Shown piece after piece: positions 25,377 through 33,078 of a DNA stretch of 64,000 bases. Position 1 is the first letter of the stretch; each line of letters opens with the position of its first letter. The translations under genes were made by a program, and so were the position numbers. Origin of the DNA: Flavobacterium sp. HJJ. Its GTDB lineage: Bacteria; Bacteroidota; Bacteroidia; Flavobacteriales; Flavobacteriaceae. The notes beneath the pieces are model-generated. The model was not told the origin of the DNA. It did not search any database and saw only the letters and a list, made by a program, of their open reading frames with translations. Where the stretch lies: the NCBI RefSeq assembly GCF_015351475.1, contig NZ_JADKPR010000026.1, positions 1 to 64,000 of the forward strand. The letters run 5' to 3'.

Positions 25377-25430
25377 TTCTATCAATTTCGGCTTTTAATT
25401 CTATCAATTTCGGCTTTTAATTCTATCAAT
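25377..25430. repeat. 22-bp direct tandem repeat, about 2.5 units
   Basis: Two exact units beginning TTCTATCAATTTCGGC (25377-25398, 25399-25420) and a partial third. It lies upstream of folE in a 600-base gene-free stretch. Confidence 0.85.
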
Positions 25431-25446
25431 AAACAGCCGTTTATTA

Positions 25447-25654
25447 TTGTCTTTAGGAGCAGAACATTTTGCATTTATAGAAGCATTCCTCCCGCTTTTC
25501 GTTACAATCTTGTGGGCTGAACCCCAGCCCACAAGGATTTCCACTGCAATCAGGGCTAAATAACAACATTTTTGTTTCATCAGAAATAAAAATCAAGAAC
25601 TGAAATAACATTCTGTGATTCAGACCTAACAGGTTTTTAAAACCTGTTAGGTCT
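25447..25654 (-). repeat. Composite repeat element, copy 2 (inverted)
   Basis: On the minus strand it has the same order as the other copies: palindrome (25622-25654, arm AGACCTAACAGGTTTT), the AGCCCTGA region, a hairpin at 25509-25535 (arm CTTGTGGGCTG) and an AGCGGGAGGAATGCTT tail ending near GTTCTGCTCC. The stem bases differ from copy 1 in a compensated way. Confidence 0.8.
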
Positions 25655-25714
25655 CTGACGAAAAGCTAAACTTTATCCATTAATTGCGTTTTACCATTCC
25701 AATATTCCGCAATC

Positions 25715-25805
25715 TTGTCATTCCGTAGGAATCTCAGGTTGGTTACTCACGTCGCGTGAGATTGCTTCGCCAATTTGGTCTCGCTGGTGTCCTACGGAAT
25801 GACAA
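25715..25805. repeat. 91-bp inverted-repeat element with 16-bp perfect arms
   Basis: TTGTCATTCCGTAGGA at 25715-25730 pairs with TCCTACGGAATGACAA at 25790-25805. The interior has a smaller near-palindrome (CTCACG-TCG-CGTGAG). It resembles a non-coding mobile palindrome; no second copy is in the window. Confidence 0.75.
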
Positions 25806-25856
25806 TCTTACGTAAATAATTTGCGAATTTGCGGTAAAACCTGTTTATTACAAAAC

Positions 25857-25890
25857 AAAAAAGCAATACCGTTACTGATATTGCTTTTTT
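25857..25890 (-). terminator. Terminator of the aminotransferase gene
   Basis: The stem AAAAAGCAATA pairs with TATTGCTTTTT 20 bases after the stop on the minus strand and is followed by T residues. Confidence 0.8.
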
Positions 25891-25910
25891 AAATATTTTA
25901 GAATTTTTTT

Positions 25911-27107
25911 CTATTTCGAATTGTAAACAGCAATCGCCTCTTTCAAAATCTGAACAGCATTAATCAAATCTTCTTTTTTCAAAACATAAGCGATACGAAC
26001 CTGATTCAAACCAACGCCCGGAGTTGAATAAAATCCTGCAGCAGGAGCAATCATTACTGTTTCACCGTTCAGTTCGTATTTTTCCAAAAGCCATTGTGCA
26101 AAATCATCTGCATTATCAATAGGCAGCTGCGCAATACAGTAAAAAGAAGCTTTCGGAGTCTTAACGATTACGCCGTCTATTTTGTTCAATTCGCTGATTA
26201 AAATATCTCTTCGTTCCTTGTATTCAACGATTACTTCATCAAAATAACTTTGAGGCGTGTCAATAGCGGCTTCGCAGGCGATTTGTTCGATTGTAGGGGG
26301 GCATAAACGAGCCTGTGCAAATTTCATAGCGGCAGCGATAACTTCTCTGTTCTTAGTAACCATACAGCCAATACGTGCGCCGCACATGCTGTATCTTTTG
26401 GAAACAGAATCAATCATGATCACATTCTGCTCGATTCCTTTCAGGTTCATTACCGAAAAGTGGTGATCTCTTTCATCATAGATAAATTCACGATACACTT
26501 CGTCGGCAATCAAAAATAAATCGTGTTTTTTAACCAATTCTCCCAGCTGTTTAATTTCGGATTCCGAATATAAATAGCCTGTTGGGTTATTTGGGTTACA
26601 GATTAAGATTGCTTTTGATTTTGGCGTAATCGCTTTTTCAAATTCTTCAATCGTTGGCAGTGTAAATCCGCTTTCGATATTCGAAATTACAGGAACCACT
26701 TTTGCGCTTGACTCTTCCGAAAAGGCACTGTAATTGGCATAAAAAGGCTCAGGAATGATAACTTCATCTCCTGGATCCATGATACTTCCAAGAGCGAATA
26801 AAAGTGCTTCAGAACCTCCTGTTGTTATCATTATATCTTCGTAACCAACTTTTACATCTTGTTTAGTGTAAAATTTGGCCAGTTTTTTTCGGTAGCTTTC
26901 GTATCCGGCTGAAGGACCGTACTCGATGATAGCTAAATCTATATTTTTAATAGCATTGATTGCAACTTCCGGACTCTTTATATCGGGTTGTCCAATGTTT
27001 AAATGATAAACCTTATGACCCTTTTTTTTAGCTTGGTCAGCATAAGGAGCCAATTTTCGGATTGGCGATTCCGGCATTCTCCGGCCTCTGATTGAAATTT
27101 CAGGCAT
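25911..27107 (-). CDS. Class I PLP-dependent aminotransferase
   Basis: This 398-residue fold-type I aminotransferase acts probably on aspartate, alanine or aromatic amino acids. It has NPNNPTG (171-177), the pyridine-pairing Asp in ADEVY (202), the Schiff-base Lys K237 in SVSKRYSMCGARIG and a C-terminal Arg for the substrate carboxylate. The start MPEISIRGRR is preferred over an ATG seven codons upstream because the extra residues (MHLKFII) are not family-like. It is divergent from the aspartyl protease gene. Exact substrate is not decided by the sequence. Confidence 0.9.
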   Translation of the reverse strand: MPEISIRGRRMPESPIRKLAPYADQAKKKGHKVYHLNIGQPDIKSPEVAINAIKNIDLAIIEYGPSAGYESYRKKLAKFYTKQDVKVGYEDIMITTGGSEALLFALGSIMDPGDEVIIPEPFYANYSAFSEESSAKVVPVISNIESGFTLPTIEEFEKAITPKSKAILICNPNNPTGYLYSESEIKQLGELVKKHDLFLIADEVYREFIYDERDHHFSVMNLKGIEQNVIMIDSVSKRYSMCGARIGCMVTKNREVIAAAMKFAQARLCPPTIEQIACEAAIDTPQSYFDEVIVEYKERRDILISELNKIDGVIVKTPKASFYCIAQLPIDNADDFAQWLLEKYELNGETVMIAPAAGFYSTPGVGLNQVRIAYVLKKEDLINAVQILKEAIAVYNSK

Positions 27108-27199
27108 GATTATAAATTTGAGGTGCAAATTTGCAATTTATTTTCCATAATAACTGTAAACAATATGTCTATTTTGTTGTTTTTGATACATTATTATTG

Positions 27200-27207
27200 T
27201 ATAATTG
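27200..27207 (+). promoter_or_regulatory. Possible promoter for the aspartyl protease gene
   Basis: TATAATTG is one base from TAnnTTTG, with TTTTTG about 19 bases upstream (27179-27184). The ATG is 26 bases downstream. Confidence 0.4.
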
Positions 27208-27232
27208 GGTAACAATATAGAAATATAACTAA

Positions 27233-28564
27233 ATGAAGAAAAAAAGTGTATTTTTTCTTTTATTACTGACAATAATGCCTGTTTTTGCTCAGGAGGGTTT
27301 TGTATTTGATAAAGGAATTGAGAAAGTTACTGTTCCAATAGTTTTAATTAATAATTTAGTTTTTATACCTATAAAAGTAAATGGAGTAGAACTGAACTTT
27401 CTTTTGGATACAGGAGTTGAGGAAACTATTCTTTTTAGTTTGGAAGATAATCCGGAGGTTAGTTTTTTTAATTCCGAAAAAATAAGTCTGCGTGGTCTGG
27501 GAAGCGAAGAAGCCATTGAAGGATTGAAAACAACCAATAATATTCTGGAATTAGACGGGGTTAAAGCAACCCGACAGCTTATTTACGTAATTCTCGACCA
27601 GAGTTTCAATCTTTCTTCGCAAATAGGCGTTCCAGTAAATGGAATTATAGGATATCAGTTTTTTAGAGAGAATTTGGTTCGTATTGATTATGCGAATAAA
27701 AAAGTTATCGTTTATAAAAATCTTGAAGCAAATCGGAAAAAAATAGAGAAAAGATTTGACAGGGTGTCAATCACAATTGAAAAATATAAACCTTATATAG
27801 TAGGAACAGTTGATATTGAGAACTCTAAAGTTCAGACTAAAATGTTATTGGATACCGGAAACAGCGATTCGGTATGGCTTTTTCAAAATTTATCGAGTGA
27901 AATTAAAGTCCCGTCTAAAAATTTTGATGATTTTTTAGGGAAAGGTTTTAGCGGTGAAATTGAAGGGAAAAGAGCCAGAGTTGCTAGTTATTCATTTGGG
28001 AATTATATTTTTAAGTCACCAATTGTAGCTTTCCCAGATTCTAGTTCTATAAAAAATGTTCGTATGGTTAAAGATCGGGCAGGATCGCTTGGGGGAGAAA
28101 TATTGAAGCGTTTTTCGGTGGTTTTCGATTATAAAAACGAAAGCCTTTTTTTGAAGAAAAATTCAGGTTTTGGCGAACCTTTTAGTTATAATAAAAGCGG
28201 TATCGAAATAAAACACAATGGAATACAGTGGGTGAAAGAAACTGTCAAGCTGGAGACAGTGCCTTTGTCTGGCAGTGTCAGTTTTAATAGTGAGGGAAGA
28301 AATATCACGAATGATTTTAAATATAAATTTGAGCTCAAACCAATTTATGAAATAGCTAATGTTCGAAAAAATTCGCCAGCGGCAAAAAGCGGTCTTCAGA
28401 CTGGAGATATAATTATTACGATTAATAAAGTGCCGGTTTATCATTATTCATTGCAAAAGCTAAATGAATTGTTTAAATCGGAAGAGGATAAAAAGTTTTA
28501 TATGGAGGTTGAAAGAAAAGGTAAGCCTTTTAAATTTTCATTTCATTTGACAGATGATTTGTAA
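27233..28564 (+). CDS. Exported two-DTG aspartyl protease with C-terminal PDZ domain
   Basis: This 443-residue protein has a signal peptide ending at Q20. Two retropepsin-like halves follow, each with a catalytic motif: LLDTGVEE (D59) and LLDTGNSD (D207). A PDZ domain (about 372-440, RKNSPAAKSGLQTGDIIITI) ends the protein. Two DTG motifs in one chain could make an intramolecular active site, as in pepsins. It should cleave proteins or sense peptides in the periplasm. It is a single gene with its own promoter and terminator. Confidence 0.85.
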   Translation: MKKKSVFFLLLLTIMPVFAQEGFVFDKGIEKVTVPIVLINNLVFIPIKVNGVELNFLLDTGVEETILFSLEDNPEVSFFNSEKISLRGLGSEEAIEGLKTTNNILELDGVKATRQLIYVILDQSFNLSSQIGVPVNGIIGYQFFRENLVRIDYANKKVIVYKNLEANRKKIEKRFDRVSITIEKYKPYIVGTVDIENSKVQTKMLLDTGNSDSVWLFQNLSSEIKVPSKNFDDFLGKGFSGEIEGKRARVASYSFGNYIFKSPIVAFPDSSSIKNVRMVKDRAGSLGGEILKRFSVVFDYKNESLFLKKNSGFGEPFSYNKSGIEIKHNGIQWVKETVKLETVPLSGSVSFNSEGRNITNDFKYKFELKPIYEIANVRKNSPAAKSGLQTGDIIITINKVPVYHYSLQKLNELFKSEEDKKFYMEVERKGKPFKFSFHLTDDL

Positions 28565-28594
28565 AAAAAAAACGCTTTTAAAAGCGTTTTTTTT
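28563..28594. terminator. Bidirectional terminator
   Basis: AAAACGCTTTT pairs with AAAAGCGTTTT, with A and T runs on the sides. It lies between the convergent protease and DUF1573 genes. Confidence 0.85.
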
Positions 28595-28607
28595 GTAAAT
28601 AGGTTGT

Positions 28608-28997
28608 CTAGTTTGTAAGGACTTCTCCTTTAATTTTGAGAGGAACACGGCCACCGTCATAATTTACGGCATTAGTTTCCAGTGTAATGGTTTTGCGTAT
28701 CGGACCTGGCACCATATTGTATTTTATTTCAATTTTGTCTGATTTTCCAGGAGCAATAGGCTGATTAGGTTTGTACAGTATAGTGAAACTGGCAGTAGAC
28801 TGGATTCCGGTTATGCTTAATGGTGCATCGCCGTTATTGGTAAATGTAAAGTTCCGGATTCCATTATCGGAAGACTTATTTACTTGTCCGTAATCAATAG
28901 TGTTGTTAGATTGCTGTATTTCAATCTTAGGACCATTTTGAGCAAATCCTATATAGCTTATAAAAAGCAGGACGATAAGTGCTGTAATTTTTTTCAT
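28608..28997 (-). CDS. Exported DUF1573 domain protein
   Basis: This 129-residue protein has a signal peptide (ending FAQ at 20) and one immunoglobulin-like DUF1573 domain, recognised by FTFTNNGDAPLSITGIQSTAS and a later IKYNMVPGP strand. Such domains are common, often in several copies, in Bacteroidota envelope proteins; the role is unknown. It is a single gene, convergent with the protease gene. Confidence 0.85.
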   Translation of the reverse strand: MKKITALIVLLFISYIGFAQNGPKIEIQQSNNTIDYGQVNKSSDNGIRNFTFTNNGDAPLSITGIQSTASFTILYKPNQPIAPGKSDKIEIKYNMVPGPIRKTITLETNAVNYDGGRVPLKIKGEVLTN

Positions 28998-29090
28998 TTT
29001 CTTTGGTTTTTTAGTAGGTATAGTAAATGTACTACCTTATTAATTAATGCACAATTTTTTATTTCGCTTTTTATACTGTGCTTAATTATT

Positions 29091-29098
29091 TACTTTTG
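29091..29098 (+). promoter_or_regulatory. valS promoter -7 element
   Basis: TACTTTTG is a perfect TAnnTTTG. The leader to the ATG at 29240 is about 135 bases and holds degenerate AACGAATCAACAATTC repeats (29172-29227). No T-box-like structure was recognised. Confidence 0.55.
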
Positions 29099-29171
29099 CC
29101 GTTATATATAACATCAAAAATCAAACCAAAGCTTTTGCTGTTGATTTGTTTGACCGTTTTAATCGTCAATT

Positions 29172-29227
29172 TGATTTGAAACACGATTAAACGAATCAAC
29201 AATTCAACGAATCAACAATTCAACGAA
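29172..29227. repeat. AACGAATCAACAATTC repeats in the valS leader
   Basis: Three to four degenerate copies of a unit near AATTCAACGAATCAAC run up to 13 bases before the valS start codon. They resemble the ATTAAACG blocks around the four-helix-bundle gene. Confidence 0.6.
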
Positions 29228-29239
29228 TCCACATAAAAA

Positions 29240-31873
29240 ATGACAATTCCTGCACAATTTGACGCTAAAACTATTGAAAATAAATGGTATGATTACTGGA
29301 TGAAGAATAATTATTTTCATTCGGAGCCAGACCATAGAATACCTTATTCTATTGTAATTCCGCCTCCCAATGTGACTGGAGTATTGCACATGGGACACAT
29401 GCTTAATAATACTATTCAAGATGTTTTAATTAGAAGAGCACGTTTGAAAGGTTTTAATGCTTGCTGGGTACCTGGAACTGATCACGCTTCGATTGCAACA
29501 GAGGCAAAAGTAGTTGCCAAATTAAAATCGGAAGGAATCAATAAATCGGATTTGACCCGTGAGGAGTTTTTAAAACACGCTTACGATTGGACAGATAAAT
29601 ACGGAGGAACAATCTTAGAACAGTTGAAACAATTGGGATGTTCCTGCGATTGGGAAAGAACCAAATTCACGATGGATCCAGATATGTCGGCATCTGTAAT
29701 TAAATCTTTTGTGGATTTATACAACAAAGGATTGATTTACCGTGGTTACCGAATGGTAAACTGGGATCCGGAAGCCAAAACCACTTTATCTGACGAAGAA
29801 GTTATTTACGAAGAACAACAGGGGAAATTATTTTTCCTAAAATATAAAATCGAAGGTTCAGAAGATTTCTTGACTGTCGCAACAACTCGTCCGGAAACTA
29901 TTTTTGGAGATACTGCCATTTGCATTAATCCAAATGACGAACGTTTCACTCATTTGAAAGGAAAGAAAGCGATTGTGCCAATTTGCGGTCGTGTTATTCC
30001 AATTATCGAAGATGAATATGTAGATGTTGAGTTTGGAACAGGCTGTTTGAAAGTAACTCCTGCACATGATGTAAATGATAAAACGTTAGGGGAGAAGCAC
30101 AATCTTGAAATCATTGACATTTTCAATGAAGATGCTACTTTGAACAGTTTTGGATTGCATTACCAAGGGAAAGATCGTTTTGTGGTTCGTACTGAAATTG
30201 CCAAAGAACTGGAAGCAAATGGTGATTTGGCAAAAACTGAAATACATTTGAATAAAGTAGGAACTTCTGAAAGAACAAAAGCGGTAATCGAACCACGTTT
30301 GTCTGATCAGTGGTTTTTGAAAATGGATGATTTGGTAAAACCAGCTATTAAATCGGTTTTGGAAACAGGAGATATTAAATTACACCCAAAACGTTTTGAC
30401 AACACTTATGCACATTGGTTAAATAATATCCGTGATTGGAATATCTCCCGTCAATTGTGGTGGGGACAACAAATTCCTGCTTATTATTATGGAGATGGAA
30501 AAGAGGATTTCGTAGTTGCAGAATCCATAGAAGATGCTTTGGTTTTAGCCAAAGAAAGAACCAACAACCAACAACTAACAACCGACAACCTTACTCAAGA
30601 CGCCGATGCTCTCGACACTTGGTTCTCTTCTTGGTTATGGCCAATGTCAGTTTTTGGCGGTATTATGGATCCTGAAAACGAAGATTATAAATACTATTAT
30701 CCAACCAATGATTTGGTAACGGGTCCGGATATTTTGTTTTTCTGGGTGGCTAGAATGATTATTGCAGGTTATGAATATGCAGGAGAAAAACCATTCTCGA
30801 ATGTGTATTTAACAGGTTTGGTTCGTGACAAACAAAGACGTAAAATGTCTAAATCTTTAGGGAATTCACCGGAACCGTTGGAATTAATAGAGAAATTTGG
30901 AGCCGATGGAGTTCGTGTTGGATTGCTTTTGAGTGCTTCTGCAGGGAATGATATTATGTTTGACGAAGAATTGTGTAATCAAGGAAAAGGATTCACAAAT
31001 AAAATCTGGAATGCTTTCAAATTGATTAAAGGATGGGAAGTTTCAGATTCAATTCCACAGCCGGAATCTTCAAAAGTGGCGATTGAATGGTACGAAGCCA
31101 AATTACAGCAGACACTTTTGGAAATCGAGGATAATTTCGAAAAATATAGAATTTCTGATGCCTTGATGGGAATTTACAAATTGGTTTGGGACGATTTCTG
31201 TTCTTGGTTTTTGGAAATGATAAAACCAGCTTACCAACAGCCGATTGACAGCGTTACTTTTGCGAAAGCAATAGAAATGCTGGAAAATAATTTGAAATTA
31301 TTACATCCATTTATGCCATTTTTGACAGAAGAAATTTGGCAGCATATTGCAGAAAGAACTCCTGAAGAAGCTTTAATTGTTTCAACTTGGCCAGAATTGA
31401 AACCGTTCGATGCCAAATTAATTACTGATTTTGAAAATTCAATCGAGGTGATTTCGGGAATAAGAACCATTCGTAAGGACAAAAATATTCCGTTCAAGGA
31501 TACAATTGAATTGAAAGTAGTAAACAATGACAAAGCTTCTGCTTATTTTGATTCGGTTGTGACCAAATTGGGGAATATTACTTCATTGGAATATGTTTCG
31601 GATAAAGTGGACGGAGCGTTGTCTTTCCGTGTGAAATCAAATGAATATTTCATTCCGATTACCGGAAATATTGATGTTGAAGCCGAAATAACAAAGCTGA
31701 CTGAAGAGTTAACTTATATTCAAGGATTCTTGAAATCGGTGCAGGTGAAGCTGTCAAACGAAAAGTTTGTAGCCAATGCCAAACCTGAAATCATCGAAAA
31801 CGAACGCAAAAAAGAAGCTGATGCGCTTTCTAAAATTGCTACGATTGAGCAGAGTCTGGCTGGATTGAAATAA
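29240..31873 (+). CDS. valS: Valyl-tRNA synthetase
   Basis: This 877-residue class I synthetase has the HIGH-type motif PPPNVTGVLHMGHM (about 40-53), the CP1 editing domain, DTWFSSWLWP, the KMSKS loop RRKMSKSLGNS (near 535) and the C-terminal coiled coil (about 815-877). Before DTWFSS, residues about 441-449 (NNQQLTTDN) are encoded by a low-complexity CAACAACCAACAACTAAC repeat of intergenic type. The enzyme is otherwise complete. Confidence 0.96.
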   Translation: MTIPAQFDAKTIENKWYDYWMKNNYFHSEPDHRIPYSIVIPPPNVTGVLHMGHMLNNTIQDVLIRRARLKGFNACWVPGTDHASIATEAKVVAKLKSEGINKSDLTREEFLKHAYDWTDKYGGTILEQLKQLGCSCDWERTKFTMDPDMSASVIKSFVDLYNKGLIYRGYRMVNWDPEAKTTLSDEEVIYEEQQGKLFFLKYKIEGSEDFLTVATTRPETIFGDTAICINPNDERFTHLKGKKAIVPICGRVIPIIEDEYVDVEFGTGCLKVTPAHDVNDKTLGEKHNLEIIDIFNEDATLNSFGLHYQGKDRFVVRTEIAKELEANGDLAKTEIHLNKVGTSERTKAVIEPRLSDQWFLKMDDLVKPAIKSVLETGDIKLHPKRFDNTYAHWLNNIRDWNISRQLWWGQQIPAYYYGDGKEDFVVAESIEDALVLAKERTNNQQLTTDNLTQDADALDTWFSSWLWPMSVFGGIMDPENEDYKYYYPTNDLVTGPDILFFWVARMIIAGYEYAGEKPFSNVYLTGLVRDKQRRKMSKSLGNSPEPLELIEKFGADGVRVGLLLSASAGNDIMFDEELCNQGKGFTNKIWNAFKLIKGWEVSDSIPQPESSKVAIEWYEAKLQQTLLEIEDNFEKYRISDALMGIYKLVWDDFCSWFLEMIKPAYQQPIDSVTFAKAIEMLENNLKLLHPFMPFLTEEIWQHIAERTPEEALIVSTWPELKPFDAKLITDFENSIEVISGIRTIRKDKNIPFKDTIELKVVNNDKASAYFDSVVTKLGNITSLEYVSDKVDGALSFRVKSNEYFIPITGNIDVEAEITKLTEELTYIQGFLKSVQVKLSNEKFVANAKPEIIENERKKEADALSKIATIEQSLAGLK

Positions 31874-31893
31874 GTAAATTATCATTAAAAAAT

Positions 31894-31936
31894 GAATCCC
31901 AATTCTGATACAATTTCAGAATTGGGATTTTTTGTT
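31894..31936 (+). terminator. valS terminator, hairpin family AATCCCAATTCTGA copy 1
   Basis: AATCCCAATTCTGA pairs with TCAGAATTGGGATT, followed by T residues. The same hairpin recurs at 35323-35357 and 35919-35957. Confidence 0.9.
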
Positions 31937-32031
31937 TTCAGTCAAAAAAATGGTTTTATTTCTTGATTTAGTGTTTTGAAATTATATAATTTTAGTACGA
32001 TTTTTACACTTTGATAAAATCCCTGTTTCTA

Positions 32032-33078
32032 ATGAGAAAAATTGTTTTGTTTGCCTTTGTTTCTGTTTTGTTTTTGTCTTGTTCCAAAAAAGAAAATAAA
32101 GTAGAAAATGTTGAAAGAGCTTTTTATTACTGGAAAAGCAATACTTCTTTTGATGATGAATCCATTGAGAAAATTAACAAATTGCAGGTCAAAAAAGTCT
32201 ATGTCAAATTTTTTGAAGTAGATTATAATGAAACGATGGGCAATTTTCCGTATGAAAAAAATAGGCCAAGAGAGTATGAATTCCGCAAGTTAGATTCGTT
32301 AACTATTGTACCTGCAGTTTTTATTAAAAACGAAATATTTCAATACAATACTGAAAAATCGCTGGACAAATTAGCAGATAATATTGTTTTTCTGATTGAC
32401 AAATACCATAAAGATTACAGTGATAAAAACATTTTTGAGTATTCGGAAATTCAGATTGACTGCGATTGGACTAAATCGACCAAGGAGAAGTATTTCTATT
32501 TGCTGAAAAAAATAAAAGAATTATCCAATAAGGAAATCAGCTGTACTCTTCGCCTTTATCCTTATAAATATCCAGATATTATGGGAGTTCCGCCTGTGGA
32601 CAAAGCGATGCTGATGTGTTATAATCTTATAAAGCCTTTGTCCCAAAAAGATAAAAACTCTATTTTGGACATTGCCGAATTGGAATCCTATTTAAATGAA
32701 AGGCGCAGTTATCCTATGCATTTAGATGTAGCTTTACCCGTATTTTATTGGACGCAATGGTATGAAAACAATCGTTTTTCGGGATTGTTAAATATGAATT
32801 CGTCAGATATTGCCGGATTTACAAAACCAGTCAAGCCATTGTGGTACGAGGTGACAAAAGACAGCACTTATCAATATGACACTTTTTTCAAAAAAGGAGA
32901 CCAAATAAAATGCGAAGAAGTGAGTGCAGAAACAATCAGTAAGGCAATTTCGATAATAAAAAAGAATGTAGAATTAGATTCCAATGCAACTATTTCTTTA
33001 TTCCATTTAGATGACAGCACTTTTAAAAAATACAGTAATGAAGAGATTTCTAGTTTTTATAGTTCTTTTAGTAAGTAG
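32032..33078 (+). CDS. Lipoprotein of unknown function
   Basis: This 348-residue lipoprotein has signal MRKIVLFAFVSVLFLSC with lipobox Cys 17, so it is membrane anchored. The body is not recognised. It alternates short beta strands and helices, with KKVYVKFFEVDY, EIQIDCDWTKSTKEKYFYLL and LDVALPVFYWTQWY, which could fit a TIM-barrel glycosidase-like fold, but no catalytic residues can be named. The start at 32032 gives a proper signal; the TTG at 32011 does not. Its last 41 bases overlap the next gene, so the two are likely translated as a pair. Confidence 0.7.
   Translation: MRKIVLFAFVSVLFLSCSKKENKVENVERAFYYWKSNTSFDDESIEKINKLQVKKVYVKFFEVDYNETMGNFPYEKNRPREYEFRKLDSLTIVPAVFIKNEIFQYNTEKSLDKLADNIVFLIDKYHKDYSDKNIFEYSEIQIDCDWTKSTKEKYFYLLKKIKELSNKEISCTLRLYPYKYPDIMGVPPVDKAMLMCYNLIKPLSQKDKNSILDIAELESYLNERRSYPMHLDVALPVFYWTQWYENNRFSGLLNMNSSDIAGFTKPVKPLWYEVTKDSTYQYDTFFKKGDQIKCEEVSAETISKAISIIKKNVELDSNATISLFHLDDSTFKKYSNEEISSFYSSFSK

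Noticed and set aside
29099..29239. The valS leader considered as a T-box or other riboswitch
   Set aside because: T-boxes are not typical of Bacteroidota, and no T-box sequence or specifier stem is visible; the leader is mostly low-complexity repeats.
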